The position numbers were made by a program, and so were the translations under genes. Positions 8,199 to 16,795 of a DNA stretch of 64,000 nt are shown here, in pieces. Positions within the stretch are counted from its first letter, which is position 1. Each line of letters begins with the position of its first letter. This DNA comes from Thermohalobaculum sp039027855 (lineage in GTDB: Bacteria; Pseudomonadota; Alphaproteobacteria; Rhodobacterales; Rhodobacteraceae): the NCBI GenBank assembly GCA_039027855.1, contig JBCCJI010000003.1, positions 62,001 through 126,000 of the forward strand, read 5' to 3'. The notes beneath the pieces are model-generated. The model made no database searches. It had not been told where the DNA came from and saw only the letters and a list, made by a program, of their open reading frames with translations.

Positions 8199-9055
8199 CA
8201 GTCGCGCGCCTTCCGCCGGCCAAGCAGCCAAGGTACTGAGCGCCGCGCCGTCTCGCGCTTCAGCCCCGCGATGGCGGCCATCGGGTTCAGACCGTTCGGG
8301 CAATAGGCGGTGCAGGAGCCTATCGAGTGGCAGTTGTGGCAGCCGCCCTTGTCGGACACCGCATCCAGCACGGCGTCACGATCCCCGTCGCGCGCGTCGT
8401 TCAACAGCGTCCAGGCACGCTGCAGTGCCGCCGGGCCCAGATAGTCCTCGTTCATCGTGACGGTGTCGCAGGCGGCGTAGCAGATCGAGCAGTTGATGCA
8501 TTCGATCCCGGCATCGGCGGCCTGGCGCTCTTCGCTGGTGGGGTCGATCCGCTCGATCGCGTCCTCGCGCCCGCGCGAGGGGTGATGCACCGCCTCGGCC
8601 TTCACCCATTTGTCGAAGAACGGGTCCATGTCGGTGGCGAGATCCTGGATGACCGGCAGGTTGCGAAGCGGCGCGATCTTCACCCGGCCCTCGGTCGCCT
8701 CGTCGCCCAGCACCCGGCGCACATGGGTGCGGCAGGTCCAGCGCGGCACGCCGTTCACCATCATCGCACAAGAGCCGCACATGCCGACCCGGCAGGCAAA
8801 GCGGTAGGTCAGCGTCGGATCGGCGTATTGCTGGATCCAGCTGACGAGATCGAGGACGGTCTGGCTCTCATAGGCGGGCACCTCGAAGGTCTGGTAGGCG
8901 CCGCCATCGCTGTCGCCGCGCCAGACATCGACAGTCAGCCGTGCGTCGGTGCCTGCCTCGCCTCCGCCGATATCGCCCGCCGTCGAGCCGTCCACGTCGA
9001 TCCTCCCCGCGGTCCTCAGACCCGCACGCTCTCCATTTTGGCCGGAAAGTCGCAT
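8198..9055 (-). CDS. Succinate dehydrogenase/fumarate reductase iron-sulfur subunit
   Basis: A 285-residue electron-transfer subunit. The [2Fe-2S] site is CRVGMCGSC followed by Cys 11 residues later. The [4Fe-4S] site is CINCSICYAAC, and the third cluster site is CHSIGSCTAYCPNGLNP. Spacing matches SdhB/FrdB, except that the Pro usually following the second motif is absent (CYAACDT). About 35 poorly conserved residues precede the ferredoxin domain. This is the first gene of the minus-strand operon and diverges from a nitroreductase, so the operon promoter should lie in 9056-9144. Confidence 0.9.
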   Translation of the reverse strand: MRLSGQNGERAGLRTAGRIDVDGSTAGDIGGGEAGTDARLTVDVWRGDSDGGAYQTFEVPAYESQTVLDLVSWIQQYADPTLTYRFACRVGMCGSCAMMVNGVPRWTCRTHVRRVLGDEATEGRVKIAPLRNLPVIQDLATDMDPFFDKWVKAEAVHHPSRGREDAIERIDPTSEERQAADAGIECINCSICYAACDTVTMNEDYLGPAALQRAWTLLNDARDGDRDAVLDAVSDKGGCHNCHSIGSCTAYCPNGLNPMAAIAGLKRETARRSVPWLLGRRKARD

Positions 9056-9144
9056 CCTCAGTCCCTGCAATAAAGCGTGGCGTTGACGCACGGAAAGGGC
9101 GATGCGAGCCGTTTCACGAGGATGCGACGGGCGGAGACCAGACG

Positions 9145-9993
9145 ATGTGCAGCAGCGATACCCCGGGCCTTGCAGCGGCGCTGGCACGCCGTTTTCAGGA
9201 CGGCGCGCGCGATGTTCCGGCGGGATTGGTGTCCAACCCGGTGCTTGCCGGGATCGCGGCGCGCGGCTCCTGCCGGCATTTCACGCCCGATCCCGTGCCC
9301 CTCGCCGTGCTGGAAACGCTGGCCGCCGTCGCGCTGTCGGCGCCGTCGAAAAGCGATCTGCAGCAGCGCGACATCCTCATCGTCGACGATCCCGATCTGA
9401 TGGCCGCGCTGAAGGCGCTGCTCGCCGCTCAGGCCTGGATCGCGGCTGCGCCAGCGTTGGTCGTTTTCTGCGCCAACAACCAGCGCCAGCGGCTGATCCA
9501 TGACTGGCGGGGCCGCCACTTCGCCAACGACCATCTGGATGCGTTCTTCAATGCCAGTGTCGATGCCGGCATCGCGCTCGCCACCTTCGTCACGGCGGCG
9601 GAAAGCGCGGGCCTCGGCACTTGCCCGATCAGCACGATCCGCAACGAGGCAACCGCGGTGAGCGATCTGCTGGCGCTGCCCGATCATGTCTTCCCGGTGG
9701 CGGGTCTGGCCGTGGGGTATCCGCTGCATCCAAGCCCCCGGATCAGCATGCGCCTGCCGCTTGGCCAGACGATCCACCGCAACCGCCACAGCGAGGCGGG
9801 CCTGCGCAAGGCGGTCGAGGCCTATGACCGCGCCCGCGACGCCGCGCAGCCCTACGGGCAACAGCGCGCGACCGAGGTTTTCGGCACCGCCGACTACTAC
9901 CCCTGGTCCGAGGAGAAGACCCGCCAATACGCCCTGCCCGAGCGGGCCGATTTCGGTGCCTTCATCCGCCGCCGCGGCTTCAACCTCGACTGA
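9145..9993 (+). CDS. Nitroreductase-family FMN oxidoreductase
   Basis: A 282-residue protein of the NfsA-like nitroreductase fold. It shows RGSCRHFTPDPVPLAVLETL (the Arg-rich FMN-phosphate loop with a helix start), LSAPSKSDLQQRDILIV, the dimer-core segment DAGIALATFVTAAESAGLGTCPIS, and AGLAVGYP in the FMN re-face strand. Members reduce nitro groups, quinones or flavins with NAD(P)H. ATG at 9145 follows GGAGACC. It diverges from the dehydrogenase operon and converges on the GlcG gene. The substrate is unknown. Confidence 0.87.
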   Translation: MCSSDTPGLAAALARRFQDGARDVPAGLVSNPVLAGIAARGSCRHFTPDPVPLAVLETLAAVALSAPSKSDLQQRDILIVDDPDLMAALKALLAAQAWIAAAPALVVFCANNQRQRLIHDWRGRHFANDHLDAFFNASVDAGIALATFVTAAESAGLGTCPISTIRNEATAVSDLLALPDHVFPVAGLAVGYPLHPSPRISMRLPLGQTIHRNRHSEAGLRKAVEAYDRARDAAQPYGQQRATEVFGTADYYPWSEEKTRQYALPERADFGAFIRRRGFNLD

Positions 9994-10007
9994 CGCGGAA
10001 CGGGCGG

Positions 10008-10427
10008 TCATCCGGGATCAGCCTCGAGGCCCAACGACTGGATCGCCGCGACCGCGCAGGCCTCGTCATTGGCGGAACTGTCGCCGGTGATGCCGACGGC
10101 GCCGATGATCGCCCCGCCCTCGCGCACCAGCACGCCGCCCGGCACCGGGACCAGCGCCCCGCCATTCAGCGCGTTCATCGCCTGGATGAAGAACGGCTCG
10201 CGCGCTGCCCGGTCAAAAAGCGCGCGCGAGCCGAGGCCCATCGCCACCGCGCCCTTGGCCTTGCCCTGTGCGATCTCGGCGCGGAGGTTGCTGGTGCCGT
10301 TCTCGCGCTGCAGCGCCACAAGGTGACCGCCCGCGTCGATCACGGCGACGGTGATCGGCTTCATCCCCGCCTCCCGGCGATGCGCCAGGCAGGCCGCGAT
10401 CAGGCTGTTGGCTCGGTCCAGATCCAT
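10008..10427 (-). CDS. GlcG/HbpS-family protein
   Basis: A 139-residue single-domain protein of the GlcG/HbpS (heme-degrading) fold. The conserved pattern is ITVAVIDAGGHLVALQREN, with AKGAVAMGLGSRALFDRA in the middle and GALVPVPGGVLVREGGAIIGAVGITG near the end. Members accompany glycolate and diol catabolic operons or bind heme. It lies immediately downstream of the TRAP transporter genes in the same direction, but a strong terminator-like hairpin (10439-10475) sits between them. Its mRNA therefore depends on read-through or its own start. ATG at 10427 has GAGGG upstream. Confidence 0.85.
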   Translation of the reverse strand: MDLDRANSLIAACLAHRREAGMKPITVAVIDAGGHLVALQRENGTSNLRAEIAQGKAKGAVAMGLGSRALFDRAAREPFFIQAMNALNGGALVPVPGGVLVREGGAIIGAVGITGDSSANDEACAVAAIQSLGLEADPG

Positions 10428-10438
10428 CGTCCCTCGCG

Positions 10439-10475
10439 AAAAAAAGGCCCCGCCCGGGATGACCGGGACGGGGCA
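10439..10475 (-). terminator. Rho-independent terminator between dctM and the GlcG gene
   Basis: On the minus strand, CCCCGTCCCGG-TCAT-CCCGGGCGGGG pairs in 10 of 11 positions (one GU) and is followed by CC and a run of seven T (A-run at 10439-10445 on the plus strand). It starts 11 bp after the dctM stop and lies wholly upstream of the GlcG start at 10427. This is the clearest intrinsic terminator in the window and should end the transporter transcript. Confidence 0.8.
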
Positions 10476-10486
10476 GCCGACAGGGA

Positions 10487-11767
10487 TCAGCGATAGAAAT
10501 ACTCGACAAGGAACAGCGGGATCGAGGGGATGTAGGTGCACATCAGCAGCACGGTCAGCAGCACCGCGATGAAGTAGATGTTGACCTTAGTCACGTCCCA
10601 GATGTTGGCACGCGCGACGGCACAGGCGGTGATCAGCACGCTGGCGACCGGCGGCGTCTGCTGCCCGATGGCGAGGTTCAGCGTCACCACGAGCCCGAAA
10701 TGGACGGGGTCGATGCCCGCCGCCTGAATGAGCGGGATGACAATCGGCACCACCAGGATGATCGCCGCGGCCGAGTGCAGGAAGAAGCCGATCACCAGGA
10801 AGAAGAAGTTTAGGATCAGCAGGATGATCCACTTGTTCTCGGTGATCGCCAGGATCCCCTCGGCCAGTTGCTGGGGGTACTGCGCGCGGGTTAGGAAGCC
10901 GCCCATCACGACCGAAGCCGCGACCAGCAGCATGACGACCGCGGTCTGGACGCCGCCGTCCAGCATCGTCCGGCGCAGATGGCTGAAATCGACCTGGCGG
11001 TACCAGACGCTGACCCCGATCGCCGCCAAGACCGCCAGCCCCGCCGCCTCGGTCGCGGTGACATAGCCGCCGAAGATGCCGCCGAGGATGATCACCGGCA
11101 GCACGAAGGCCGGCAGCGCGTCGACGAAGGTCTCGCCGAGGCGCTTCATGTTGAACGCCTCCTCGCGCGGCAGGTCGTAGCGGCGCGCGAAGTAGTAAGC
11201 GACGCCCATCAGGCCTGCAGCGCCCATCAGGCCGGGCACGACCCCCGCCACAAACAGCTGCTCGACCGAGGTGTTGGCCGAGGTCGCGTACAGGATCATC
11301 GGGATCGACGGCGGGATGATGATGGCGAGCGAGGCGGAGGACGAGGTCACCGCCGCCGAAAAGGGAGCCGAATACCCCCGCTTTTTCATCTGCGGGATCA
11401 GCACCGAGCCCATGGCCGCCACATCGGCCACGGCCGAGCCCGAGATCTCGGCAAAGAACAGCGACACGCCGATATTCACATGGGCGAGGCCCCCCCGCAC
11501 GAAGCCGACCAGGGCCGAGACGAAGTTGATCAGCTTATCGGTGATCCCGCCCGCGTTCATGATCGCGCCGGCCAGGATGAACATCGGGATCGCGATCAGC
11601 GAGAACTTGGTCGACCCGCCATACATGTCGAGCGCGACGTTCACGAGGCTGTTCGACCCCTCGAGCACCAAGAGCCCGCCGATGGCCGAGATCGCAAGCG
11701 CGACCGCGATCGGCATGTTGAGGCAGATCATCGCCACCATGGCGAGGAAGATACCCAGCATCAGCAT
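10487..11767 (-). CDS. dctM: TRAP transporter large permease subunit (DctM)
   Basis: A 426-residue inner-membrane protein with about 12 hydrophobic segments that carries out Na+-coupled uptake of a carboxylate delivered by DctP. DctM-type motifs are LFFAEISGSAVADVAAMGSVLIPQM, IIIPPSIPMILYA, GGYVTATEAAGLAVL and LNLAIGQQTPPVASVL. The ATG at 11767 overlaps the dctQ stop by one base (TGATG). A hairpin terminator follows the stop. Confidence 0.93.
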   Translation of the reverse strand: MLMLGIFLAMVAMICLNMPIAVALAISAIGGLLVLEGSNSLVNVALDMYGGSTKFSLIAIPMFILAGAIMNAGGITDKLINFVSALVGFVRGGLAHVNIGVSLFFAEISGSAVADVAAMGSVLIPQMKKRGYSAPFSAAVTSSSASLAIIIPPSIPMILYATSANTSVEQLFVAGVVPGLMGAAGLMGVAYYFARRYDLPREEAFNMKRLGETFVDALPAFVLPVIILGGIFGGYVTATEAAGLAVLAAIGVSVWYRQVDFSHLRRTMLDGGVQTAVVMLLVAASVVMGGFLTRAQYPQQLAEGILAITENKWIILLILNFFFLVIGFFLHSAAAIILVVPIVIPLIQAAGIDPVHFGLVVTLNLAIGQQTPPVASVLITACAVARANIWDVTKVNIYFIAVLLTVLLMCTYIPSIPLFLVEYFYR

Positions 11768-12309
11768 CAGGCGTTCCCCGCTTTCTGCATCTCGACCTCG
11801 ACCTCTTCTTCGATCTCGGCGTGCTCCAGCGACACCCCGGCCGCGGTCTTGGCCCAGTATTCCGGCAAGCTGAGGAGCTGGCAGATGATGAACAGCACGG
11901 CGCCGATGGGGATGACGCTTTGCGTGACCGAGATCGGCATCCAGGTCAGCGAGACGAGTGACATGCCGCCGAGGATCGCGAGCACCTTGAAGCCGGCCCA
12001 GGCGAGCAGCACGAAGAAGGCGACGACCAGCACTTCTGCGATGGCGACGGCCCACATCCGCGTGGGCATGGGAATGGCGAGCAGCACGCTGTCAAAGCCG
12101 ATATGCCGCCGTCTGAGCGCCGCGAGCGCCGAGCCGTAATAGGTGATCCATGCCAGCAGGATCGCCGCGACCTCATCGTACCAGGCGAGGCTGGAGCCGC
12201 CGATCCGGAACAGCACCGCTACGATCACCACGACCGTCAGCACGACCATCAGGACGATCACGAACCATTCGAGCAGCGCTTCGAGCACCGATTTGACTGC
12301 GGAGAGCAC
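11767..12309 (-). CDS. dctQ: TRAP transporter small permease subunit (DctQ)
   Basis: A 180-residue membrane protein with four hydrophobic segments. Family-typical features are SLAWYDEVAAILLAWITYYGSALAALRRRHIGFDSVL and, near the end, PIGAVLFIICQLLSLPEYW. The start is taken as GTG at 12309, with GGAAGGAG five bases upstream. It works with DctM as the permease of the tripartite transporter. The C-terminal 25 residues are strongly acidic (EIEEEVEVEMQ). Confidence 0.9.
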   Translation of the reverse strand: MLSAVKSVLEALLEWFVIVLMVVLTVVVIVAVLFRIGGSSLAWYDEVAAILLAWITYYGSALAALRRRHIGFDSVLLAIPMPTRMWAVAIAEVLVVAFFVLLAWAGFKVLAILGGMSLVSLTWMPISVTQSVIPIGAVLFIICQLLSLPEYWAKTAAGVSLEHAEIEEEVEVEMQKAGNA

Positions 12310-12423
12310 GATCACTCCTTCCTCGCGGACACACAACGCATGCCCGGGCCGAACGGTTCGGCGTGGGTGGGACGGCGGTGGGAGAGAGAGGCGCGGGCTG
12401 CCGCGCCCCTCGTCGACGCGGGA

Positions 12424-13404
12424 TCAGGAGCCCGAGGCGAGACCCTGCACGGTCTGGATCATCTCGGCCGCGCCATCGACGGTCGAGGCGAACTCGTCAT
12501 AGATCGGGGCCGAGGCCTCGATGAACGCGTCCTTGTCGGCATCGTTCACTGCGACACCAGCCGCTCTGATCACCTCAAGCAGCTCGGTCTCAAGCTTGGC
12601 CGCGTGCTCGTAGACGAAGGCCTGGGTCTCGGTCCCGCAGGCTTCGAGATCGGCGCGCACGTCCTCGGGCAGGCGCTGCCACTGCGCATCGGCGACCAGG
12701 ATATAGGCCGGCGTGTACACGTGGCCGGTGATCGAGAGGTACTTCTGCACCTCCTGGAACTTGGCCGAGGCGATCTGGGCGTAGGGGTTCTCCTGCCCGT
12801 CGATCACGCCGGTCTGCAGCGCGGTGAACACGTCCGAGAAGGCCATCGGCGTCGGGTTGGCGCCATACTGCTGGAACATCTTCACCCGCCATTCGCCGTT
12901 GGGCGTGCGCAGCTTAACGCCGGCCAGATCCTCGGGCGTCTCGATCGGGCGGGTGTTGTTGGTGATGTGGCGGAAGCCGTTCTCGAAATAGCCGATGATC
13001 CGGTAGCCCTCGGCCATCGCGGCGTTCTGGAACACGTCGCCCATCTCGGCCTGGACGCGCTTCATGTGCTCGCGGTCCTTGATGATGTAGGGCATCTCGA
13101 AGATGCCGAACTCGGGCGCGACTGACGACATGACCGACGACGGCAGGGCGAAGTCGACCTGGCCGAGCTTCAGCTTCTGCAACAGCTCGCGGTCCTTGCC
13201 GAGCTGGCTGGAGCCAAAGGTCTGCACCTCGGCGCGCTCGCCGAGCTTGCCGTTGGCGCATTCGGCGAAGGCATCGACCGAGGCTTCGAACAGCGAGCCC
13301 GGGTTGCCCACATGGCCGAAGCGCAGCGTCATCTCCGCGGCGGAGGCTGCCACCGGCAGGGCGAGCGCGGCCACGCCGCCCAGAAGCAGGGTCTTGAAGG
13401 TCAT
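12424..13404 (-). CDS. dctP: TRAP transporter solute-binding protein (DctP)
   Basis: A 326-residue periplasmic receptor. A cleavable signal peptide (LLLGGVAALALPVAASAAE) is followed by the DctP fold: MTLRFGHVGNPGSLFEASV, DFALPSSVMSSVAPEFGIFEMPY, the carboxylate-binding region NNTRPIETPEDLAGVKLRTP with its Arg, and FTALQTGVIDGQENPYAQI. The ATG at 13404 is preceded by AAAGGGAG. The ligand is unknown; the neighbouring glyoxylate aminotransferase and GlcG suggest a small hydroxy- or oxo-acid, which is inference only. Confidence 0.92.
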   Translation of the reverse strand: MTFKTLLLGGVAALALPVAASAAEMTLRFGHVGNPGSLFEASVDAFAECANGKLGERAEVQTFGSSQLGKDRELLQKLKLGQVDFALPSSVMSSVAPEFGIFEMPYIIKDREHMKRVQAEMGDVFQNAAMAEGYRIIGYFENGFRHITNNTRPIETPEDLAGVKLRTPNGEWRVKMFQQYGANPTPMAFSDVFTALQTGVIDGQENPYAQIASAKFQEVQKYLSITGHVYTPAYILVADAQWQRLPEDVRADLEACGTETQAFVYEHAAKLETELLEVIRAAGVAVNDADKDAFIEASAPIYDEFASTVDGAAEMIQTVQGLASGS

Positions 13405-13514
13405 CGGTGTCACTCCCTTTATGCCCCGACATCGTGGCCGTGGGCTGGTTCTTGGCTGTGAGATCTGCCCCCTTACGGAGGTCTCGTTATGAACGGAAGA
13501 GCGCGCCCACCCCC

Positions 13515-14699
13515 TCAGGCGGCCGCGCGGGTCTCTGCGGTTTCGATAAGGTGGTCCATGGCGGCCTGCGCGCCACCGCGCGCATGCGGCACGCCGGCCT
13601 TCGACAGGCCCATCTCGACGCCCGAGAGCGTGGCCATCAGCATCAGATCGTTGAAGTCGCCGAGATGGCCGATGCGGAACACCCGATCGGCAACCTTCGA
13701 CAGGCCATTGCCGAGCGAGACGTCGTAGTGCTTGAGCGTCGTGGCCCGGAAGGCATCGGCCGAATGTCCCTCAGGCATGACCACTGCGGTCAGCACGCCG
13801 CTTTCCTCGCCCTGGCGCGCGCACAGCACCTCGAGCCCCCAGGCCCGCACGGCGGCCCGCGTCGCGGCTGCGTGGCGCTGATGGCGGGCAAAGACGTTGT
13901 CGAGCCCCTCCTCATGCAGCATCGCGATGGCCTCGTTCAGGCCGTAGAGCATGTTGGTGCCGGGCGTGTAGGGGAAATAGCCGGTCTTGTTGGGGCCGAC
14001 CATGTCGAGCCAGTCCCAATAGCTGCGCGGCATGGTGGAGGTCTTCGCGACCTCAAGCGCCCGGTCGCTGACGGCGTTAAAGCTGAGACCCGGCGGCAGC
14101 ATCAGCCCCTTTTGCGAGCCCGAGACGCAGACATCCACGTCCCATTCGTCGAAGCGGAAATCGACCGAGGCGAGCCCCGAGATGCTGTCGACCATGAAGA
14201 GCGCCGGGTGCCCGGCTGCGTCGATGGCCTTGCGCACCTCGGCGATGGGCGAGACCGAGCCGGTGGAGGTCTCGTTGTGGACGACGCAGACCGCTTTGAT
14301 CTCGTGATTGGTGTCAGCGCGCAGCCGCGCCTCGATCCGGTCGGGCTCGGCGCCGCCGCGCCAGTCGCCCTCGATGAACTCCGGCTCAAGCCCGATCTTC
14401 TTGGCCATCTTGTTCCAGAGCGTCGCGAAATGCCCGGTCTCGAACATCAGCACCTTGTCGCCCGGTGACAGCACGTTCACCAGCGCGGCCTCCCAGGCCC
14501 CGGTGCCCGAGGAGGGGAAGATGAAGACGCGCTGCTCGGTCTTGAAGATCGTCTTCATGCCGTCGAGTGCGGTCTTGCCCACCGCTGCGAAATCCGGGCC
14601 GCGGTGATCGATGGTCTGGCCCGAAATCGCGCGCAGAATACGGTCGGGCACCGCGCTCGGCCCAGGAATCTGCAGAAAGTGCCGGCCTGCCTGTCGCAT
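13515..14699 (-). CDS. Serine/alanine-glyoxylate aminotransferase family protein
   Basis: A 394-residue class V (fold type I) PLP aminotransferase that converts glyoxylate to glycine using serine, alanine or aspartate. Visible motifs are PGPSAVPDRILRA at the N-terminus, FIFPSSGTGAWEAALVN (PLP phosphate loop), HNETSTGSVSP, the cofactor Asp in MVDSISGLASVDFRFDEW, the Schiff-base Lys in SGSQKGLMLPPG, and FRIGHLGDFN near the end. ATG at 14699 is preferred over GTG at 14714 because GGAGG is placed correctly only for the ATG. It heads the TRAP/GlcG gene set and diverges from a GntR regulator. BhcA-type aspartate specificity is possible but unsupported. Confidence 0.87.
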   Translation of the reverse strand: MRQAGRHFLQIPGPSAVPDRILRAISGQTIDHRGPDFAAVGKTALDGMKTIFKTEQRVFIFPSSGTGAWEAALVNVLSPGDKVLMFETGHFATLWNKMAKKIGLEPEFIEGDWRGGAEPDRIEARLRADTNHEIKAVCVVHNETSTGSVSPIAEVRKAIDAAGHPALFMVDSISGLASVDFRFDEWDVDVCVSGSQKGLMLPPGLSFNAVSDRALEVAKTSTMPRSYWDWLDMVGPNKTGYFPYTPGTNMLYGLNEAIAMLHEEGLDNVFARHQRHAAATRAAVRAWGLEVLCARQGEESGVLTAVVMPEGHSADAFRATTLKHYDVSLGNGLSKVADRVFRIGHLGDFNDLMLMATLSGVEMGLSKAGVPHARGGAQAAMDHLIETAETRAAA

Positions 14700-14795
14700 C
14701 GCCACGTCCTCCACTGGCGCGCCCTGTCGGAGGCCCGCAGGTGCTGCGGGTGGGACGCTGCGCCGAAATAACTGTTGAGCGAACGTAATTATGAA

Positions 14796-14832
14796 TGCAA
14801 AATGCAGTCAACACCCATTATGCATGGTTGCA
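14796..14832. promoter_or_regulatory. Candidate operator: paired TGCA motifs between aminotransferase and GntR genes
   Basis: The 239-bp divergent gap contains its only AT-rich stretch at about 14766-14832. Within it lie TGCA-N3-TGCA (14796-14806) and TGCA-N4-TGCA (14821-14832), two short dyads about 25 bp apart. Such paired half-sites between a GntR gene and its divergent neighbour are typical of autoregulatory operators. No clean -10/-35 pair could be fixed. Confidence 0.4.
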
Positions 14833-14938
14833 CAGGATCAGGCGGTGATTTCCCATGGGCAAGCGAGTCCGGATCTGAAATCTTCGGCGCCCTTCCGATG
14901 ACGACACGCGCTGCAGACGATTGAGAGAGGAGACGGCG

Positions 14939-15592
14939 GTGAATCAGATGATCCAGCGGCCGTCGCTCCATGCCGAGCTGACCGACCGCTTGCGCCACAT
15001 GGTGATCGAGGACCAGCTCAGCCCCGGTGAGAAGATCCCCGAAAAGGATCTGTGCGCGCTGTTCGGGGTCTCGCGCACGCCGCTGCGCGAGGCGCTGAAG
15101 GTGCTCGCTTCGGAAGGGCTTGTCGTGCTTGAGGTCAACCGCGGCGCCCGCGTCGCCGAGGTGACGGTCGAGGAGCTAGACAAGACCTTTCCCGTGCTCG
15201 CCCTGCTCGAACAGCTCGTGGGGGAGCTTGCGGCCAGCAGCATCGACGACGACGGCATCGCAGCGGTCACGGCGCTGCATGATAGCATGCTGGCGGCCTT
15301 CCGAGCGGGCGATCGCCCGACCTATTTCCAGGCCAATCAGGACATCCACAGCGCCCTGCTCGCCGCCGCCGGGAACGATGTGCTGGAGAGCCATCATCGC
15401 CTGGTCGCCACCCGCGTGCTGCGTGCCCGTTTCATGGTCAACATGTCCGACACGCGTTGGGCCGAGGCCATCGCCGAGCATGAGGAAATGCTGACCCACC
15501 TGAGCGCGCGCGATGGCGAGGCACTTGGGCAGGTGATGAAGCGGCACATGCTGAACAAGTACCGTGCCTTGAAGGCGGCGCTGGCGGCCTAG
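14939..15592 (+). CDS. GntR-family (FCD domain) transcriptional regulator
   Basis: A 217-residue FadR-subfamily regulator. The N-terminal winged helix-turn-helix has LSPGEKIPEKDLCALFGVSRTPLREALKVLASEGLV. The FCD ligand domain shows the usual metal/effector ligands, with N-x3-H in ANQDIHSALL, His in IAEHEEML and His in VMKRHMLNKYRAL. GTG at 14939 is preceded by AGAGGAG; a TTG at 14921 is less likely. It diverges from the glyoxylate aminotransferase/TRAP genes and is the obvious candidate to control them, responding to a small carboxylate. Confidence 0.9.
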   Translation: MNQMIQRPSLHAELTDRLRHMVIEDQLSPGEKIPEKDLCALFGVSRTPLREALKVLASEGLVVLEVNRGARVAEVTVEELDKTFPVLALLEQLVGELAASSIDDDGIAAVTALHDSMLAAFRAGDRPTYFQANQDIHSALLAAAGNDVLESHHRLVATRVLRARFMVNMSDTRWAEAIAEHEEMLTHLSARDGEALGQVMKRHMLNKYRALKAALAA

Positions 15593-15752
15593 AGCCCTGT
15601 CGTTCGATCCAGTGTTTTTGATCGCCCCGTCGTTCTTGCGGCGCGGGCGATGTGAGCCGTGCCTGTCGGGCGTGCCGCTAGGGGCTAGGCACCGGCGACC
15701 GGGCGCGCCACACTCCGCCGCAGGCGCGAAGCGCGGCAACACGGATAGCCCG

Positions 15753-16439
15753 ATGATCTTTGCCAACCGCATCGCCGCGCTTGCCCTCGCGTTGCTTCTG
15801 GTCGCCGGTGTTGCCGACAGGGCGAGGGCCACCGCGGACGGCCCGGATCACTGGCGCGTCCATGGCCTCGGCGGCGATGGCCTGCTCGAACTCCGCGAGG
15901 CGGCCGATAGCGACGCGGCCCTGATCCTGGGCATTCCGGGGGACACGGACGGCCTCGCCAATCTCGGCTGCATCGGCGGGTTGAGCTTGGCCGAATGGAC
16001 GGTGGCGAGCGAGGCCGACCGCGCCGAAGCCCGTTTGACGCGCTGGTGCCGCATCGCCTGGCGCGGTTTCGAGGGCTGGGCGCCCGGTCGCTTCCTGGCC
16101 GAGGGCAGCGCCCCGGCGGCGGGTGCCGTGCGCATGCGCTGGCGACTGGTCAGCGGGGGCGCGACCCCGGCAGGTGCCGAACTGCAGATCTTCGGCGACG
16201 GCGCGATCTCGGGCTCGACCGGCTGCAACCGCTTCAACGGCACGGCTGAGGTGATCGAGGGACGCCTACGCCTAACCGGCCCGCTGGCCACAACGCGCAT
16301 GGCCTGCCCCCCGCCCGCCGGCCAGACCGAGGCGCGCTTTCTCGCCGTGTTGGAAGCGGCGCCCGAGATCGCTTTCGATCCCATCGCGGGCACGCTCACC
16401 CTGAGCGGCGCCGGCGAAACCCTGGTCTTCCGTCCGTGA
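15753..16439 (+). CDS. META (HslJ-like, DUF306) domain exported protein
   Basis: A 228-residue secreted protein. The signal peptide is IAALALALLLVAGVADRARA. An SH3-like stretch (GLGGDGLLELREAADSDAALI ... GCIGG ... WCRIAWRGFEGWAPGRFL) comes next. A C-terminal META domain contains IFGDGAISGSTGCNRFNGTAEV, LATTRMACPPPAGQTEARFLAVLE and the final GTLTLSGAGETLVFRP. META domains occur in envelope and stress-related proteins such as HslJ. The ATG at 15753 is chosen because it begins the signal peptide. It converges with the small XRE regulator. Confidence 0.83.
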   Translation: MIFANRIAALALALLLVAGVADRARATADGPDHWRVHGLGGDGLLELREAADSDAALILGIPGDTDGLANLGCIGGLSLAEWTVASEADRAEARLTRWCRIAWRGFEGWAPGRFLAEGSAPAAGAVRMRWRLVSGGATPAGAELQIFGDGAISGSTGCNRFNGTAEVIEGRLRLTGPLATTRMACPPPAGQTEARFLAVLEAAPEIAFDPIAGTLTLSGAGETLVFRP

Positions 16440-16460
16440 GCGTCCCATCCGCGTCACCTC

Positions 16461-16691
16461 CTAGCCCGCCGGGCGCTTCAAACGCTCGGCCGTCACGCCG
16501 CCGTTCACAAAGGCGATGCCCTCGGCGATCAGCGTCTCTTCGAGGCGCGCGAGCTTCATCGTGGTGATATCGCCCTCACCGCTCTCGAACCGGGCGACGG
16601 TGCGCAGCGACACGCCCGAGCGTTCGGCAAGGTCTTGGCGTGTCCAGCCAATCAGCGCCCGGGCGGCGGCGATCTGTTGCCTGACAAGCAT
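16461..16691 (-). CDS. Small XRE-family helix-turn-helix regulator
   Basis: A 76-residue Cro/CI-type DNA-binding protein that is almost entirely the HTH domain: AARALIGWTRQDLAERSGV, then LRTVARFESGEGDITTMKL, then a short helix. ATG at 16691 follows GAGGG. It diverges from the YqiJ/YqiK pair and may control it and itself. No toxin partner is adjacent, so an antitoxin role is not supported. Confidence 0.8.
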   Translation of the reverse strand: MLVRQQIAAARALIGWTRQDLAERSGVSLRTVARFESGEGDITTMKLARLEETLIAEGIAFVNGGVTAERLKRPAG

Positions 16692-16722
16692 CTGGGGACC
16701 CTCTTCAACTGGCCGTGATCTA

Positions 16723-16733
16723 CACTATATGTG
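16723..16733. promoter_or_regulatory. Palindrome with -10-like core between XRE and YqiJ genes
   Basis: CACTATATGTG is a near-perfect 11-bp dyad in the 104-bp divergent gap. Its core reads TATAGT on the minus strand and TATATG on the plus strand, so it could be a -10 element for either gene or the XRE operator. No convincing -35 was found. Confidence 0.35.
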
Positions 16734-16795
16734 CATCATACGGATCATCTGGCCACTTCCGGCTTCGATGCGCCAGATATTGCTGTGAGGAGACC

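Noticed and set aside
13515..14699. Aminotransferase as BhcA of the beta-hydroxyaspartate cycle
   Set aside because: The protein family fits, but no iminosuccinate reductase, hydroxyaspartate aldolase/dehydratase or IclR-type regulator is nearby; the neighbour is a GntR regulator.
16461..16691. Small XRE protein as a toxin-antitoxin antitoxin
   Set aside because: No adjacent small toxin-like gene; the neighbours are a META-domain protein and YqiJ/YqiK.
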